From: Buxus sempervirens
Lineage: Eukaryota > Streptophyta > Magnoliopsida > Buxales > Buxaceae
Direction: 5' to 3'
NCBI GenBank assembly: GCA_947561395.2
Contig: OX387185.1
Location: 42,356,602 to 42,420,601 of the forward strand
Length of the DNA: 64,000 bases
Shown: positions 1-10,801 of the stretch, one piece after another
How the letters are laid out: every line of letters begins with the position of its first letter
Position numbering within the stretch: the first letter of the stretch is position 1
Translations under genes and position numbers: made by a program
The notes under the pieces: model-generated
Database searches by the model: none
Told to the model about the DNA's origin: nothing
Seen by the model: the letters and a program-made list of their open reading frames with translations, nothing else

Positions 1-650
1 CATGTTTTCTCCTTTAAACAAAGGTTTCTAATTCTGAAGAAGGATTTTACTGGAGCAGTAAGAAGGCATGAATGAGAGGTCATGGGTGGTAAGGGCATGA
101 GGTTAGATCAACAGATCATGATTTTCAAATCCATCAATCAAGAAGAGGCAGTCACTTGGGTAGTTGAGAAGCATAAAGGCAGGCTATGGGCAGCAATGGC
201 ACATACATCCTTATTGAGAGAGCAAGAAGAGGAAGAAGCAAAAGCAAGTTGCAGAATATTCAAGCACAGGTTTGGGCATCAAATGCACCCAGGTAAATCA
301 AATAAGAAAATCAATTAGGAAAATTCAATAAAATATTTCCTTCCTTATTGTTGAAAAACATCAAAAGCAATTGAGTTTGCAGAGGTCAATTTTAAATCCA
401 CATTCTTTTCAAAATTTGCTTGTCTCAGATTTCTTTTCATAGCCACGAGAGCTCAAAGAAATCTGAGATAAGGAAGAGACGCCACCCCGTCAGACTATAC
501 ACAGCAGGGGTTTCATTGGCTATCTTCAAATCCATGTTTTTTATCACTCATTTGTTTGACCAAAGCAAGTTCAATTAATGAGGTGTCTTTCAAACGTGCA
601 ATTTTGAGTTGTGTCTATTCTTTGCTGTTCATTGTGCTACAACTCCAGCA

Positions 651-658
651 AAGAGGGG
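651..658 (+). other. Polypurine tract of the upstream LTR element
   Basis: AAGAGGGG lies 4 bases before the LTR start at 663. The same layout (purine run, CAGT, then TGTAGACACC) occurs before the 3' LTR at 26299, supporting a plus-strand priming site. Confidence 0.6.
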
Positions 659-1110
659 CAGTTGTAGACACCCCAAAATTGCACGATTTTTGATAAATCT
701 TGAAGGAGAGAAATATTTTATTGGAATTTTCAATTCTTTGCATTGGGTTTGAGATACTTAACCCATTTGAATCCAAAGCTGTAAAGGAAAAGACCCAAAT
801 TCTATCTTTTGTATAAAGTCAAACTTTTTCCGGTTGAATTTTGTTGACTTTTGACCCCAGAAAATGAAATATTTTTTAAAGCCAGATTTCAAGATAATTT
901 TTCCCGGTAATCAGGTTTTTAGCCATGTTATTGCATAAAAGAATTTTTTGAGATTTTAAATCTTGACGAATACCTTGGTTTTAACATATTGAACATTTTT
1001 TCCAGACCTGAAAAATCGGAATTTTGCCTAGAACTGGAAAGTTGACTTTTTATTCACTTGGAATTTGGGTCTGGAACTATTTTTAATGGATTCAAATGGG
1101 GGGGTGTTTG

Positions 1111-1192
1111 CTTATTTACATGTAATATCTTAAGTAAATGGAGATTAAAAAATACGAGGACATTTACTTAAACGATATTACATGTAAATAAG
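1111..1192. repeat. Near-perfect foldback, about 30-bp arms, conserved between LTRs
   Basis: The arms 1111-1140 and 1161-1192 are reverse complements except for a 2-base insertion, with a 20-base A-rich loop between. The same foldback recurs at 46156-46238 and, on the other strand, at about 50107-50188. It could be a tiny foldback MITE fixed in the LTR family, or an RNA hairpin in the U3 part of the LTR. Confidence 0.85.
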
Positions 1193-1230
1193 TATTGCCT
1201 GTGTTAAAATTTGGAAAAAAGGCTTTTTTC

Positions 1231-1380
1231 CTTGTATCCGGCAACTCAGGCCGGATACAAGTACCTTTCTTTGTATCCGGTGACAAATACCGGATACAAG
1301 CAGTGCTTAGTGTATCCGGTATTGTATACCGGATACCTTAAGGACCTTGTGTATCCGGCCTGATATACCGGATACACAAG
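1231..1380. promoter_or_regulatory. Array of four perfect GTATCCGG/CCGGATAC hairpins in U3
   Basis: Four inverted repeats share the core GTATCCGG...CCGGATAC: 1231-1261 (11-bp arms, 9-base loop), 1271-1299 (11-bp arms, 7-base loop), 1312-1336 (11-bp arms, 3-base loop) and 1346-1380 (13-bp arms, 9-base loop). All arms are perfect. The array ends about 165 bp before a TATA box, which suggests a promoter-proximal regulatory array, but no function is known to me. Confidence 0.8.
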
Positions 1381-1543
1381 TTTTGCTCAAAAATTAGGGT
1401 TTTCCGAGAGTTTTTCACTTTTACCATCATATCCCTCATTAAATGAGGGGAAATCTCGGAAATAGCCTTAGGGTTAAGGTTGGTGGGCTATAGACATTAT
1501 GTTGTGTTTACCATTCTCACCAACCCTAACCCTAGCCTTTGCC

Positions 1544-1552
1544 TATAAATAG
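1544..1552 (+). promoter_or_regulatory. LTR TATA box
   Basis: TATAAATAG lies in the LTR in the same relative place as TATA boxes in the LTRs at 5971 and 26882, each followed by a GGCTCCTCCTC or GGTCCTCCTC stretch. It probably marks the U3/R boundary, with transcription starting about 30 bp downstream. Confidence 0.7.
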
Positions 1553-3436
1553 GAGGCTCCTCCTCAAGCAAAGGGCACTCAACTCTTGTTTTGAATTCTC
1601 GCAAAGAAGAACTCCAAGAGAAGAAGAAAACCGCTGTGGAATCGCCTCCAGAACTCAGGTAAGCCTCAACTTTTCTTTTTATTTTCTGTCTTTACATTCC
1701 TAGATCTAGATCTCTTCTTCTACCTTTCTGTAGTGTAAAGCCTTGTTTGTATGTGTAGAAATCCTTCCCCGGCTCAAAGTATCTCAAGACTCCCCTAGCC
1801 GTAAAACGTGAAGGCGGATCTAGGAGAAACGAGACTGGGGATTGACCCTAGTGCTAGAACCCATGTAGCATAAGGCCTTTTTGATTGATTGTAAACCGTT
1901 CCATATTCAAAGTACCCTTGATTATCTTAAAGAGAACAGAGGGAAACGATAATGGAACGGAACCCTAGGCTATGCTAGAACCTATTTTGTTGAATCCATA
2001 TGCATGTTGTATTGATCTTACTTGGTTTTTCACTCTTGCACACATATTACACTTTTTTTGGTGAATAGGCTCACATTTGGGGATTTATTACATTCATTGT
2101 GATAAATCTCCAATAAATGGCCTCAATCAAATTTTGGAGTGTTTTAAAATGTTTTTCAAAGGTTTTGGATTCATCTCTCACGGATCACACACATTTTTGT
2201 CAATTTTCGGATTTGGTTCTCTTCAAAAGTGGCTTAGCTTGACAACACCTGTACCCTTACTTCGGACACCCATAACTTCATCATCCGGATGAATTTTGGG
2301 GCGATTCCAGAACCATGGGAAAGGTGAGGCTGTCTAGTTTATGTCCACCAAATTTCACAAATTTCTATCTAGCGGATTTTTGACACCTCTCTGTCGAAGT
2401 TAAGTGGACAGTTCAGGTTCAAATACAGAACTTGTCACTTCGACGGACCGCCATGTGTTCGTTTTAATTCCGATTCGAGCGATTTTTGTTTCTATGCACT
2501 CCTTTATGAGTATATTTTCAAATCCAGTTAGTTTCATAATTTTTGGATTCCATTTGAATTATTGGTAGCCGATTTACTCAGAACTGTTCATTTGTACTTT
2601 TCTGGGTAAATCTGTGATCTTCGGGGCCTGTTCGGGAGACCACCCAAGGCACATCCGAAGGGATTTTAGTATGAGGCTAGTTTCTATGGAAAGATGGCCA
2701 TACAAACTTCAATCACACCAAATTTCGTGGGCTTTTATGTAGTGGATTTTTCTAGATAATTTTCCAAAGTTGCCCACTTACCACTTTTAAAAATCCCCAG
2801 CAGCAACTTCAAAGGAGCATAACTCCGAGGATTTTTATCGGATTAACTTTAGATTTTGCATGAGCTCCTTATTTATCATAATCTTTCAAATAGAGTTGGT
2901 TTGAATCAATTTGAAATTGGATTTGAATGATTTCAAGACAAAGGACCTTACTTTTTACCAAAATTCCCGGATTTGCCTCAACTTGGTTTTGGCCACTTTT
3001 ACTTTGATTTCCATCTTTTGAAATACTCCAGAAGTGATATTGACATAAGAGAAGATCTAAAATCCATTTGGATCTTCATGTGAATATATCATACACTTGT
3101 TCCTTTTTTAAGGCTTTTTCATGATTTTTAGCAAGCTTCTTATTTTCTTTTTAGCATGAACATACACTTGGCAACCACTTCGTGTGGATGAATGGGGGTG
3201 CCTAACACCTTCCCCCGTTCATAATCTAATCCCCTTACCCATCTCTGGATTTGATTTTCAAGTAGGGTTATTTTTATCCTAGAATGTTTCTTTTGGCTAT
3301 TTTTGCCTACTTTTGAATCTTTGGTGTCCATTCTCACCCCAAAATCATGAATGGTGGCGACTCTCCCATTTTTATTTCGAGCCCCGTGTGTTGACGGAGG
3401 GATGATCACACCGGTGATTTTTTCCCATGTCTCACA

Positions 3437-4020
3437 ACAAGGTGGCAGTGCTATTGGTGGATAGGTAGTGTTGGTGGTGCTGGTAGTATTGGTGGATGGG
3501 GGTGGTCTTGGGTGCATGAGTGCGTGGTGATGGTGATGGTATTTGTGGTGGGTAGTGTAGTAGCAGGTAAGTGGGTGGGTGTTGATAGTGGTGGTGGAAA
3601 TGTTGTTGGTGGTTGTATTTATGGGAGATGATGGTATTGGTGATATTTAGTTGGGGGTGGGGGTGGGGGTGGGGGTGGTAGTGGTGGTGAGTGATGGGTG
3701 GTTGTTGTGGTGATATGGCTGGTGGATGGTGGTACCCATGTTGGAGTGAGAGTGGATGGCGGTGGTAGGAGGTAAGAGGGAGGTAGTGGTGGGTGGCAAT
3801 GGATGGTGTGGTAGCAGTGGTTGGTGTTGGTAGTGGTGATGGTGTGGGTTTGGTTGTTAATATTAGAAGCAATAAGCAAAAATGGCAAAAAATTAGAATA
3901 TCTTTTGCTTCATCAAGTGAAGTAAAAGCAAAAACTAACAAACATGCTTATTGCTTAAAAAAACAAAATTTTGCTTCAATAAGCAAAAAAGCAAAAGCAA
4001 AAACCAATGCCAAACACAGC
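3437..4020. repeat. GGT-rich tract and right end of a degenerate TIR element (block A)
   Basis: From 3437 to about 3850 the sequence is dominated by GGTGGT/GTGGTG runs. It then becomes AAGCAAAA-rich and ends at CAATGCCAAACACAGC (4005-4020). The same stretch recurs at 43578-44135. There the left end is also visible as GCTACATTTGGTATTG (40928-40943), giving about 16-bp imperfect terminal inverted repeats. This suggests a non-autonomous DNA transposon. Long open frames here on both strands come from the GGT bias, not from genes. Confidence 0.45.
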
Positions 4021-4136
4021 TTTAGTTTTTTGAAAAATTTATCCTTAACCCATATATAAGAGTATCAAACAAAAAATGCCATAAAACATTGAGAATGAAA
4101 ATTTTGAATTAAACTTAAATATCATTACTAAGATGT

Positions 4137-4419
4137 TGTTAGGAATATAATTAAATATATAAAATTTCACTGCTACTATTAGCTTAAGCTTTTGGTAGAA
4201 TTGATGTTCTATATGGTATTAGAGCCTTAAGCTAATGCTGAGGCCCTGGTTTCAAACCTCACCTACACTCTTTGAAAAAAATATTCCACAAGTAGGGCCT
4301 CCCTAAAAATGGGTTTGAGTCCGACCCATACGTAATGGAGAGTGTTAGGAATATAATTAAATATATAAGAATTTACCCCCACTATTAGCTTAAGCTTTTA
4401 ATAGGATTGATGTTCTATA
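4137..4419 (+). mobile_element. TRIM (miniature LTR retrotransposon), copy A
   Basis: This is a 283-bp element with terminal direct repeats of about 77-80 bp (4137 onward and 4343-4419, both starting TGTTAGGAATATAATT). Next to the left repeat is TGGTATTAGAGCC (4214-4226), which resembles the initiator-Met tRNA primer site. A 5-bp target duplication GATGT flanks it (4132-4136 and 4420-4424). No coding capacity, as is normal for TRIMs. It sits at the same place in the duplicated block at 44242, so it predates that duplication. Confidence 0.8.
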
Positions 4420-4424
4420 GATGT

Positions 4425-5387
4425 AAATAATCAGAAGAGAATGGAGAATTAGTTCCTAAAAAGTTTAAAGAAAATGTGACTAATTGGCCTTTCCATAGGC
4501 AGAAATGATTAGTAGCCTTCACTTTTTCTCTATTTTACACTCCCCCACACATGTGATTTTGCACGAGAACATACATGGGGAAGAACAAATTCGGGGAACA
4601 TATATCCTAAATAAAAATAAATATCAAGGCAACTCACCTTGAGGGTCGAATATAAGACCTCCTTCTCTAGTAATTGTTGCACCAAAAAGCTTAAGTTGAT
4701 AAGGTACAACTATGTATATCAAAGGGCTCAAATACGATATCTGAACAAATACCATAGTGGAATACTGGAAATATTGAAATAGAGATCAATAATGTTTTTA
4801 TAAATTAGATCCAAGCATGCTTTAATTTTTCTTTCGTTAACAGTATTTTTAGGGATCTAACCCATTGCTAGGCTTGAACTCTTAAAATCTTGGTAGGGTC
4901 AAACTAACAAACTATCAGTTACAAACTAACGTTGTGGTTGTGGTAAGTGTTGATTGTTGCCTATAGTTCACAAGTGCTCTTTGTGTAAGAGGGCACCCAG
5001 CCTTTTTTGGATAGATATTGGGGGTTCAATCCCCAATAACACACGTAGTTGTTGCCTATGGTTCATAGGTCCTTTTGAGAAAGCATGCTGCTGTTGGTAA
5101 ACGTTTGTCTGCAATTTACTCCTAGCTAATAGGTGTTGGCTTGCAATTGTAGGTATTAGAGTATATTTTTAAATATACTTTTTGATCTTAACGAAAAGCA
5201 TATTTAAAAAGGACCAACAAAGTGAATAGAACTATATATTGGTTTTCTTTCGAGATGCCGAAAGAAAAAGGAGCTAGGTGAATCATGACAGATTGGTTAA
5301 CCTAGGCGCATGTTGGCAGTTGTTTCGAAACACCTCAGATGTGGAAAGAATCATGAGACCTTGTCAATGGCCAATTGAGATCCTATG
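4425..5387. repeat. Repeat-derived sequence shared with 44529-45533
   Basis: This non-coding stretch is collinear with block B at roughly 85-90 percent by eye, with small indels. It includes a TRIM-like segment near 4620-4720 (a GAGGTCTTAT-type internal motif on the minus strand). I see no gene. Confidence 0.6.
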
Positions 5388-5505
5388 TGTAGACACCCCA
5401 AATTGCACCTCAATATAAGAAAATACCTAAGAAGAATTTTAAAAAAAGTCTTATTTGAGCCTTGACATATGTCAAACTCTCAAAAACTTTCAAAATCAGT
5501 GCCAA

Positions 5506-5774
5506 CCGTACTGTGTATATGGTTTTTATAGTTTTGATCCCAACCGCTCTGTATGCACGGTTGCAACCGTGCACACAGCACGGTTCATGTCCATGCTCGT
5601 TGCGCTGGCGGCCACGTGGTTTCGCGAAGCTGCGGCCGTTGAGCCGCGTGGACAGCACTCAATTAAAGCATAACTGAATTGAACCGTGCTGTATATACGG
5701 TTTTGTCGAATTTGTGAGAAACCGCACTTCAAGTAACGGTTGTGTTGAAACCGTACTGTATATACCGTTTTGGC
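5506..5774. promoter_or_regulatory. Cluster of AACCG/CGGTT palindromes in U3 (5' LTR)
   Basis: About six units of roughly 20-23 bp have AACCG at one end and CGGTT (or a close variant) at the other, often with CTGTGTATA between: near 5507, 5541, 5564, 5681, 5723 and 5750. They lie 200-460 bp before the LTR TATA box. CGGTT fits the broad CNGTTR plant MYB consensus, so paired transcription-factor sites are one reading and RNA hairpins are another. The same motif recurs in other parts of this element. Confidence 0.7.
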
Positions 5775-5970
5775 TGTTTTGAGGCTTTGCGAAATGGCTC
5801 GATCTCTGAGCCTTATTTACGCATATTACCTCTCTCTAAGGGACCTGATCTCCCTATTTCACCCTCCGAAACTTCTAGTATTACACCAATTCAAGCCTTG
5901 GAGGAGAATTGGAATAATCTAGAAGGCCTTTTAGGCCTACCCTTGGGACTCTTCTACCCTTGGCTTGGCC

Positions 5971-5979
5971 TATAAATAG
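5971..5979 (+). promoter_or_regulatory. TATA box of the 5' LTR
   Basis: TATAAATAG is followed by GAGGTCCTCCTCTTGCAAATGG, a likely start region. The box is identical in the 3' LTR (26882-26890) and inverted in the solo LTR at 42988-42996. Confidence 0.75.
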
Positions 5980-7785
5980 AGAGGTCCTCCTCTTGCAAAT
6001 GGCTGACAATCTGAAGCTTAGAAGCTCTGCAAAGAAGAAGGAGAACCTCTGCTGGATTGCCTACTCAACCATTCAAGCTACTAAGGTAAAGCCCATTTTG
6101 ATTTATTGCTTCCTCTTTACATTCTAGCAATCTCTCATCTTCTACCTTTCTGTAGTGTAAGGCTTTGATGTTGTTTGTAGCGCCAAACCCCTTCTAAAGT
6201 ACCTGGGAATCCTCTCTAGCCGTAAAACGTGAAGAGAGAGCCTGGGGAAAAGGAAGGTGGAATGGATCCTCTAGGTTTAGAACCCTCAAATGATGTGCAA
6301 GCATGCTATATGGTTATTTTGAGCCCTTGAATGCTTCTCTGATCATTTTTGTATTTGGAGAAGATGTGAATCCATGCTCTCAATAGCCATGGATTCCAAC
6401 TTTCTCATAGAAATGTGATTTTCCACATCTTTGCACCCACTTTCCACCTTTTTTTTTATCAAAATAGGCTAGATCTTGGATTTCCATGTAAATATGGAAA
6501 ATCTGAGATCATTGGCCTTAGAATGAGTTTTTAGAAGTTCATGAGTTGTTTTTCATGATTTTAAATTGTTTTGGTCGAATCCACTTGCACACATACACTG
6601 ATTTTGGCTTCTTATTCAAAGTTCTTCAAAAACAGGACAGATCTGTAGCCTGTCTTGGAATGCTTATAACTTCATCCTCTGGATGAATTTTTGAGTGATT
6701 CCAAAGACATGTGATAGATGGATGTGTCTATTTAATATCTGGAAATTTTCGTCCACTTCCATGAGGCCAATTTTTGACACCATCTCTTCAAAGTTTGTAA
6801 GACAGTTCAGCCCAGATTGCTGAACTTGCCGCTTTGATGGTGCACTATTTGCTCAGTTTTAATCCGTTTCCTATGATTCCAGTTTCTGAGTTTTCTTTGA
6901 GAAGTCTATTTTCATTTCCAACTGGTTTCAGCAGATTTCAATCTGTTTTGTGTCTCGGGTGCTCAGTTGACTCAGAGATGCTCGCTGGCATAGTCCAGAG
7001 CTCATCTGTGGTCTTCTAGGCCTGTTCAAGAGAGCACACAAGTCACATCCGGATAGAGATTGGTGTGAGGTCTTTTTCTTTGGAAAGATGGCACTACATA
7101 CTTCCTCCATACCAATTTTCAGGGATTTTTATTGAGCCAAACTCCACGAATAGAGCTTTGAAAATGCCTACTTGACACTTTTTCTGAGTTATAACAGCAG
7201 ATTTCGTATGTGGATTTCTCTCTAGTTTTGAATCGGATCGAGCTGAATTTTCTACCGTATATTTTACTATATACCAGTTTTCAGATGGTTTTGGTTTCAT
7301 TTGATTTGGATTTAAATTTAGTAAGTTAGGGTTAATCAAAGCTTTCAAGCTTTTTGATCTAATTTCTCCAGATTTGCCTTAGCTTGATTTTCTTCATTTT
7401 TAATTTGATTTCACTTCACTCATGAAGTTTTAGAAGTGATGAATCCACAAAGAGAGTCTAAACTCATTAGATTTCTCATGTGGAATGGTCACACACATTG
7501 TGCTTGTTAAGCACCTCCTTGTTTATTTTACTAAGCAAGCATGTGGCAACCGTCTTAGACGGATGAGTGGGGGTGCCTAACACCTTCCCCCGCTCATAAA
7601 TAATTCCCCGTACCCAATCTCTGGATTTTACCATGTATTAGAGCCACTTTAGCTCTATTTGACATCTATGAACCTTTTGGTGTCCATTCACACCTTAAAA
7701 TGAATGGTGGCAACTCTTAACATTTATCGATCCCCGCGTGACGATATCGGAAGTCATCTGAGATGACGAATCCATGTCTCACAAC

Positions 7786-7803
7786 TGGCGACTCTGCTGG
7801 GGA
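7786..7803 (+). other. Primer binding site
   Basis: TGGCGACTCTGCTGGGGA starts two bases after the LTR end. A site starting with TGG (complement of the tRNA 3' CCA) in this place is expected for minus-strand priming. Ogre/Tat-type elements are reported to use tRNA-Arg; I could not check which tRNA matches here. A near copy occurs at 48581. Confidence 0.75.
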
Positions 7804-9353
7804 CCAGTGGAATTGAGCCATGTTTTGCTTGCTTGTATTTTGCTTGATTTTTGTTGATGGTTTGATTGTTTGATTGATCGTAATGAACATGCTAAACTTG
7901 TGTGTTTTGTTTCTGAGAATCAAAGACCCATGAGAATATGGTATGTGAGGTATGCTTGATTGTATTCAAAACCATGTTAGGAGACCTAGCTAGTTTTACC
8001 ATGCTAGGCTACCATGTTTACATAATGAGCATGTTTTGATTAGGACCTTAATGTCATTTAGCATATGATCTGGATTTTTTTTAGATGTTTTGAATATCTC
8101 AAAAAGCATGCTCACCATGATTGAATGCTCTTTTGTGTAAAATGATAACATGCTTCCATGTTTACATGATTTGTGTGAATGCATGTTTAAATTGAGCATG
8201 CTAAGTTTTTATTACCTTGCTATGCTTGTGATTACTTATCAAATTTGATCTCTATATCATGCCTTGGTGAATGTGTATGGCTTGCATGGCTACGAAAAAA
8301 GAGTGGCAAGGGTGGGACGTTGTGTTGAATGTGACCCACCTTTTTCAAATGCACTTGAGCACTTTTTATTTTTTACACAGCCTACCTATCACCTATAGGA
8401 AGTTGAACAAGAATGTGTGTAGCTTGGCACACCGAGGTCGTTACTTCGGAAAGCGAAAGTGAAAACATTCACCTTAGAGACTTTGAGCCAATGATGTGAT
8501 GACATGGTGGATCTAGAATTCTGGTCATACACTAGGCTTGAGCCCTACCCGAAGGTGGAGAAACACCCTCTTGGCCAAAATAAACCAAATGCGATGGGAA
8601 AAGGGTTTGTAATTGAGGGGAGGCCGTCTTGCATGGCCCAGGTGCCCGAGGTATGATATGGACATCATTTTGAAGGTAAACATGAGGTAACAAGGTATTT
8701 TCAGTTTTTCCTTATGATGGCTTTTTTTTTTTACTTTATAAAAAGCATGCTCACGGTGTCCATTTGTTGGGATTTTGTGCTTCCCAGAAAATTACTGTTA
8801 GCCTAGGATCGGTGTAGCCCATAGGGAGAGTTTTTACTCTCCTTAGGTATTAGTCCACCCAAATGCCCATAGGAGGCACCCCAAAAGTCTCAAAGTCCAT
8901 GCATTAGGTGTCCGTTTTTAGGAGGGAGCCTAAGCCCTCCTTTGTATGAATATGGCTAATCCTTTTGCCTGCAGGGAATTTGTGTGTGAAGGCCATCCAA
9001 GAGCTGCTGGTGCAAAGGGCATCTTCTTTTCCTTTTGTGTAGAAATTTCCATTCTCAAGCCCAAGGAGGCCAAAATTGTCATTTTATTTTGATTCGGGCC
9101 CTTGAAGGCCAATTTGTATTGTAACATGTTTCTTTTATTATAAGAGATCTGTTTATGCATATTTATGGTCTCCCCATGCACCTTCATGAATTTCATGCTC
9201 TAAGCGGGTTTTTAATGCCGTTTGATGTGCCAAATGCCCAATTCGGGGCAGTCCGGAAGCCACCCAATGGTGAACAGTATGGTGGATATTTAACCAAGCT
9301 AATAAAACCAATCGGAAAAAGAAACAAATCAAAAATCTCATTTTCGGCTTACA

Positions 9354-9442
9354 ACCGTCCTGAGTATACGGTTGGCTGCATTTTCGCTGCAACCGCATGT
9401 GTAGTACGGTTCGGACCAAACCGTCCTGAGTGCACGGTTTTA
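9354..9442. promoter_or_regulatory. AACCG/CGGTT palindrome cluster in the leader
   Basis: Three units of the U3 motif occur close together (near 9355, 9402 and 9419), each AACCGnnCTGAGTATACGGTT-like. No TATA box is evident directly downstream on the plus strand, so a promoter role here is uncertain. Confidence 0.6.
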
Positions 9443-10184
9443 AGCCGAAATCCTGTTTAGGCCTTGCTCATCGAACAGTTCTGGGTCCTTTCATCCCTAA
9501 GTCATGTAAGCAAGTGGGCAGACGTGCTAAATGGGATAAATGGCATATAAACCATTCCAAATCCACCCAAAGTAAGAGATTAAGGCCATTTTTAACATAT
9601 TCACCTAAATTGAACAAATCAACTCAACTCAAAGGTGGAAATGATGAAGTAAAAGTTGGTTCAAACCAAAAAACAGGTCAAGCACCTCAATTTGGGGGTT
9701 AGGTCCACATTGGGATCTCTCTGTCCAATTTGACCTCCTAACCCATCTTAAGTAAAGTAAATAATCAAAAGAGAATTGGTGCAAATAACCAACTTAATCA
9801 TACTTCAATCTCAGGAATTGAACTTGGAAATCATAATCAGCTCCCAAAGCATGTTTTAAGCCCCAAAGTGGGATCTAAACCAAGAAAAAAAAAGAAAAGA
9901 AAAGAAGCTCAACTCTTTTGAAATGGAACAAATTCCAACCCAAAAATAAGAAATCCTTAAGCATAAAGTATTCAAACTTTTAAGATTTCAAATCATAGGT
10001 CATTTGCAAACCCTTGAATTCTAAGTCAAGTCATTCAAAATTTTGAATAAAAGAAGATTTCAAATAAATCATCACCTTAAAGGCAAATTGAGTCTCTTTT
10101 TAACTCAAAACACCTAAGAGGAAATCATATTTTTTTTTTTTTTTTGCATCTGAAAGCCTTGTAATTTCAGAAAATCAACCCATA

Positions 10185-10801
10185 GGACTCCTGGAAGCCT
10201 GAAATTCCAGATTTTTCCAAAATCTTCATAGGCCTTCTAAAGCCTGAATTTAGAAACTCATAAGACTCCTGGAAGCCTGAAATTCCAGATTTTTCCAAAA
10301 TCTTCATAGGCCTTCTAAAGCCTGAATTTAGAAACTCATAGGACTCCTGGAAGCCTGAAATTCCAGATTTTTCCAAAATCTTCATAGGCCTTCTAAAGCC
10401 TGAATTTAGAAACTCATAGGACTCCTGGAAGCCTGAAATTCCAGATTTTTCCAAAATCTTCATAGGCCTTCTAAAGCCTGAATTTAGAAACTCATAGGAC
10501 TCCTGGAAGCCTGAAATTCCAGATTTTTCCAAAATCTTCATAGGCCTTCTAAAGCCTGAATTTAGAAACTCATAGGACTTCTGGAAGCCTGAAATTCCAG
10601 ATTTTTCCAAAATCTTCATAGGCCTTCTAAAGCCTGAATTTAGAAACTCATACGACTCCTGGAAGCCTGAAATTCCATATTTTTCCAAAATCTTCATAGG
10701 CCTTCTAAAGCCTGAATTTAGAAACTCATAGGATCCCTGGAAGCCTAAAATTCCAGATCTTTTTTCATAGGCCTTCTAAAGCCTGAATTTAGAAAATCAT
10801 A
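10185..10801. repeat. 78-bp tandem repeat, about 8 copies
   Basis: The unit runs from GGACTCCTGGAAGCCTGAAA to GAATTTAGAAACTCATA. Copies start at 10185, 10263, 10341, 10419, 10497, 10575, 10653 and a degenerate one at 10731. Units differ at only one or a few bases, so the array is recent or homogenised. Because 78 is a multiple of 3, the minus strand stays open for 176 codons with a 26-residue repeat; I regard that frame as a by-product. Confidence 0.95.

Larger units (their letters stand above)
1..3436 (+). mobile_element. 3' part of a long-LTR Ty3/gypsy-type element (5' part outside window)
   Basis: A fossil or young LTR element is cut by the window start. Positions 1-662 are internal sequence resembling the 3' internal end of the 23-kb element further on (compare 26090-26298): both end in a purine-rich tract followed by CAGT and then TGTAGACACCCC. 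Positions 663-3436 are a complete LTR, starting TGTAGACACC and ending TGTCTCACA. I recognise no protein domain in 1-662; a 78-codon frame at 82-318 has no recognisable motif. The left LTR and the target duplication cannot be seen, so state and age cannot be judged. Assignment to the Tat/Ogre-like group rests on LTR end similarity to the element at 5388-28695. Confidence 0.8.
663..3436 (+). repeat. LTR, 2774 bp (3' LTR of the upstream element)
   Basis: It runs from TGTAGACACCCC to CATGTCTCACA, the same ends as the LTRs at 5388, 26299 and 45698. The first 540 bp closely match the LTR at 45698. It contains an 82-bp near-perfect hairpin (1111-1192), four perfect short hairpins (1231-1380) and a TATA box (1544). 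A duplicated flank cannot be tested because the left LTR lies off the window. Confidence 0.85.
5388..7783 (+). repeat. 5' LTR of the 23-kb element
   Basis: It runs from TGTAGACACCCC to TGTCTCACA and is about 99 percent identical to 26299-28695. U3 carries a cluster of AACCG/CGGTT palindromes and a TATA box. Short open frames inside it on both strands are also found in the other LTR copies and are not genes. Confidence 0.95.

Noticed and set aside
1231-1380. CRISPR-like array
   Set aside because: The repeats are inverted within each unit, irregularly spaced and in plant LTR DNA; not a CRISPR.
3432-3941. Long minus-strand frames rich in His, Thr and Pro
   Set aside because: They lie in the GGT-rich low-complexity tract; the parallel tract at 43530-43979 gives similar frames. 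No domain and strong composition bias.
5410-5732. Overlapping frames on both strands, repeated at 26321-26643
   Set aside because: They are inside LTRs and come from the palindrome region, which reads open on both strands.
6834-7348. Small frames repeated at 27746-28260 and inverted near 41842
   Set aside because: LTR sequence with no recognisable protein motif; repeated only because the LTR is repeated.
8271-8462. Plus frame in the leader of the 23-kb element
   Set aside because: 63 codons without motif; leader sequence shared in part with 48579-49063.
10167-10697. 176-codon minus frame with 26-residue repeats
   Set aside because: A tandem repeat of a length divisible by three keeps a frame open by itself; no start context or flanking gene.
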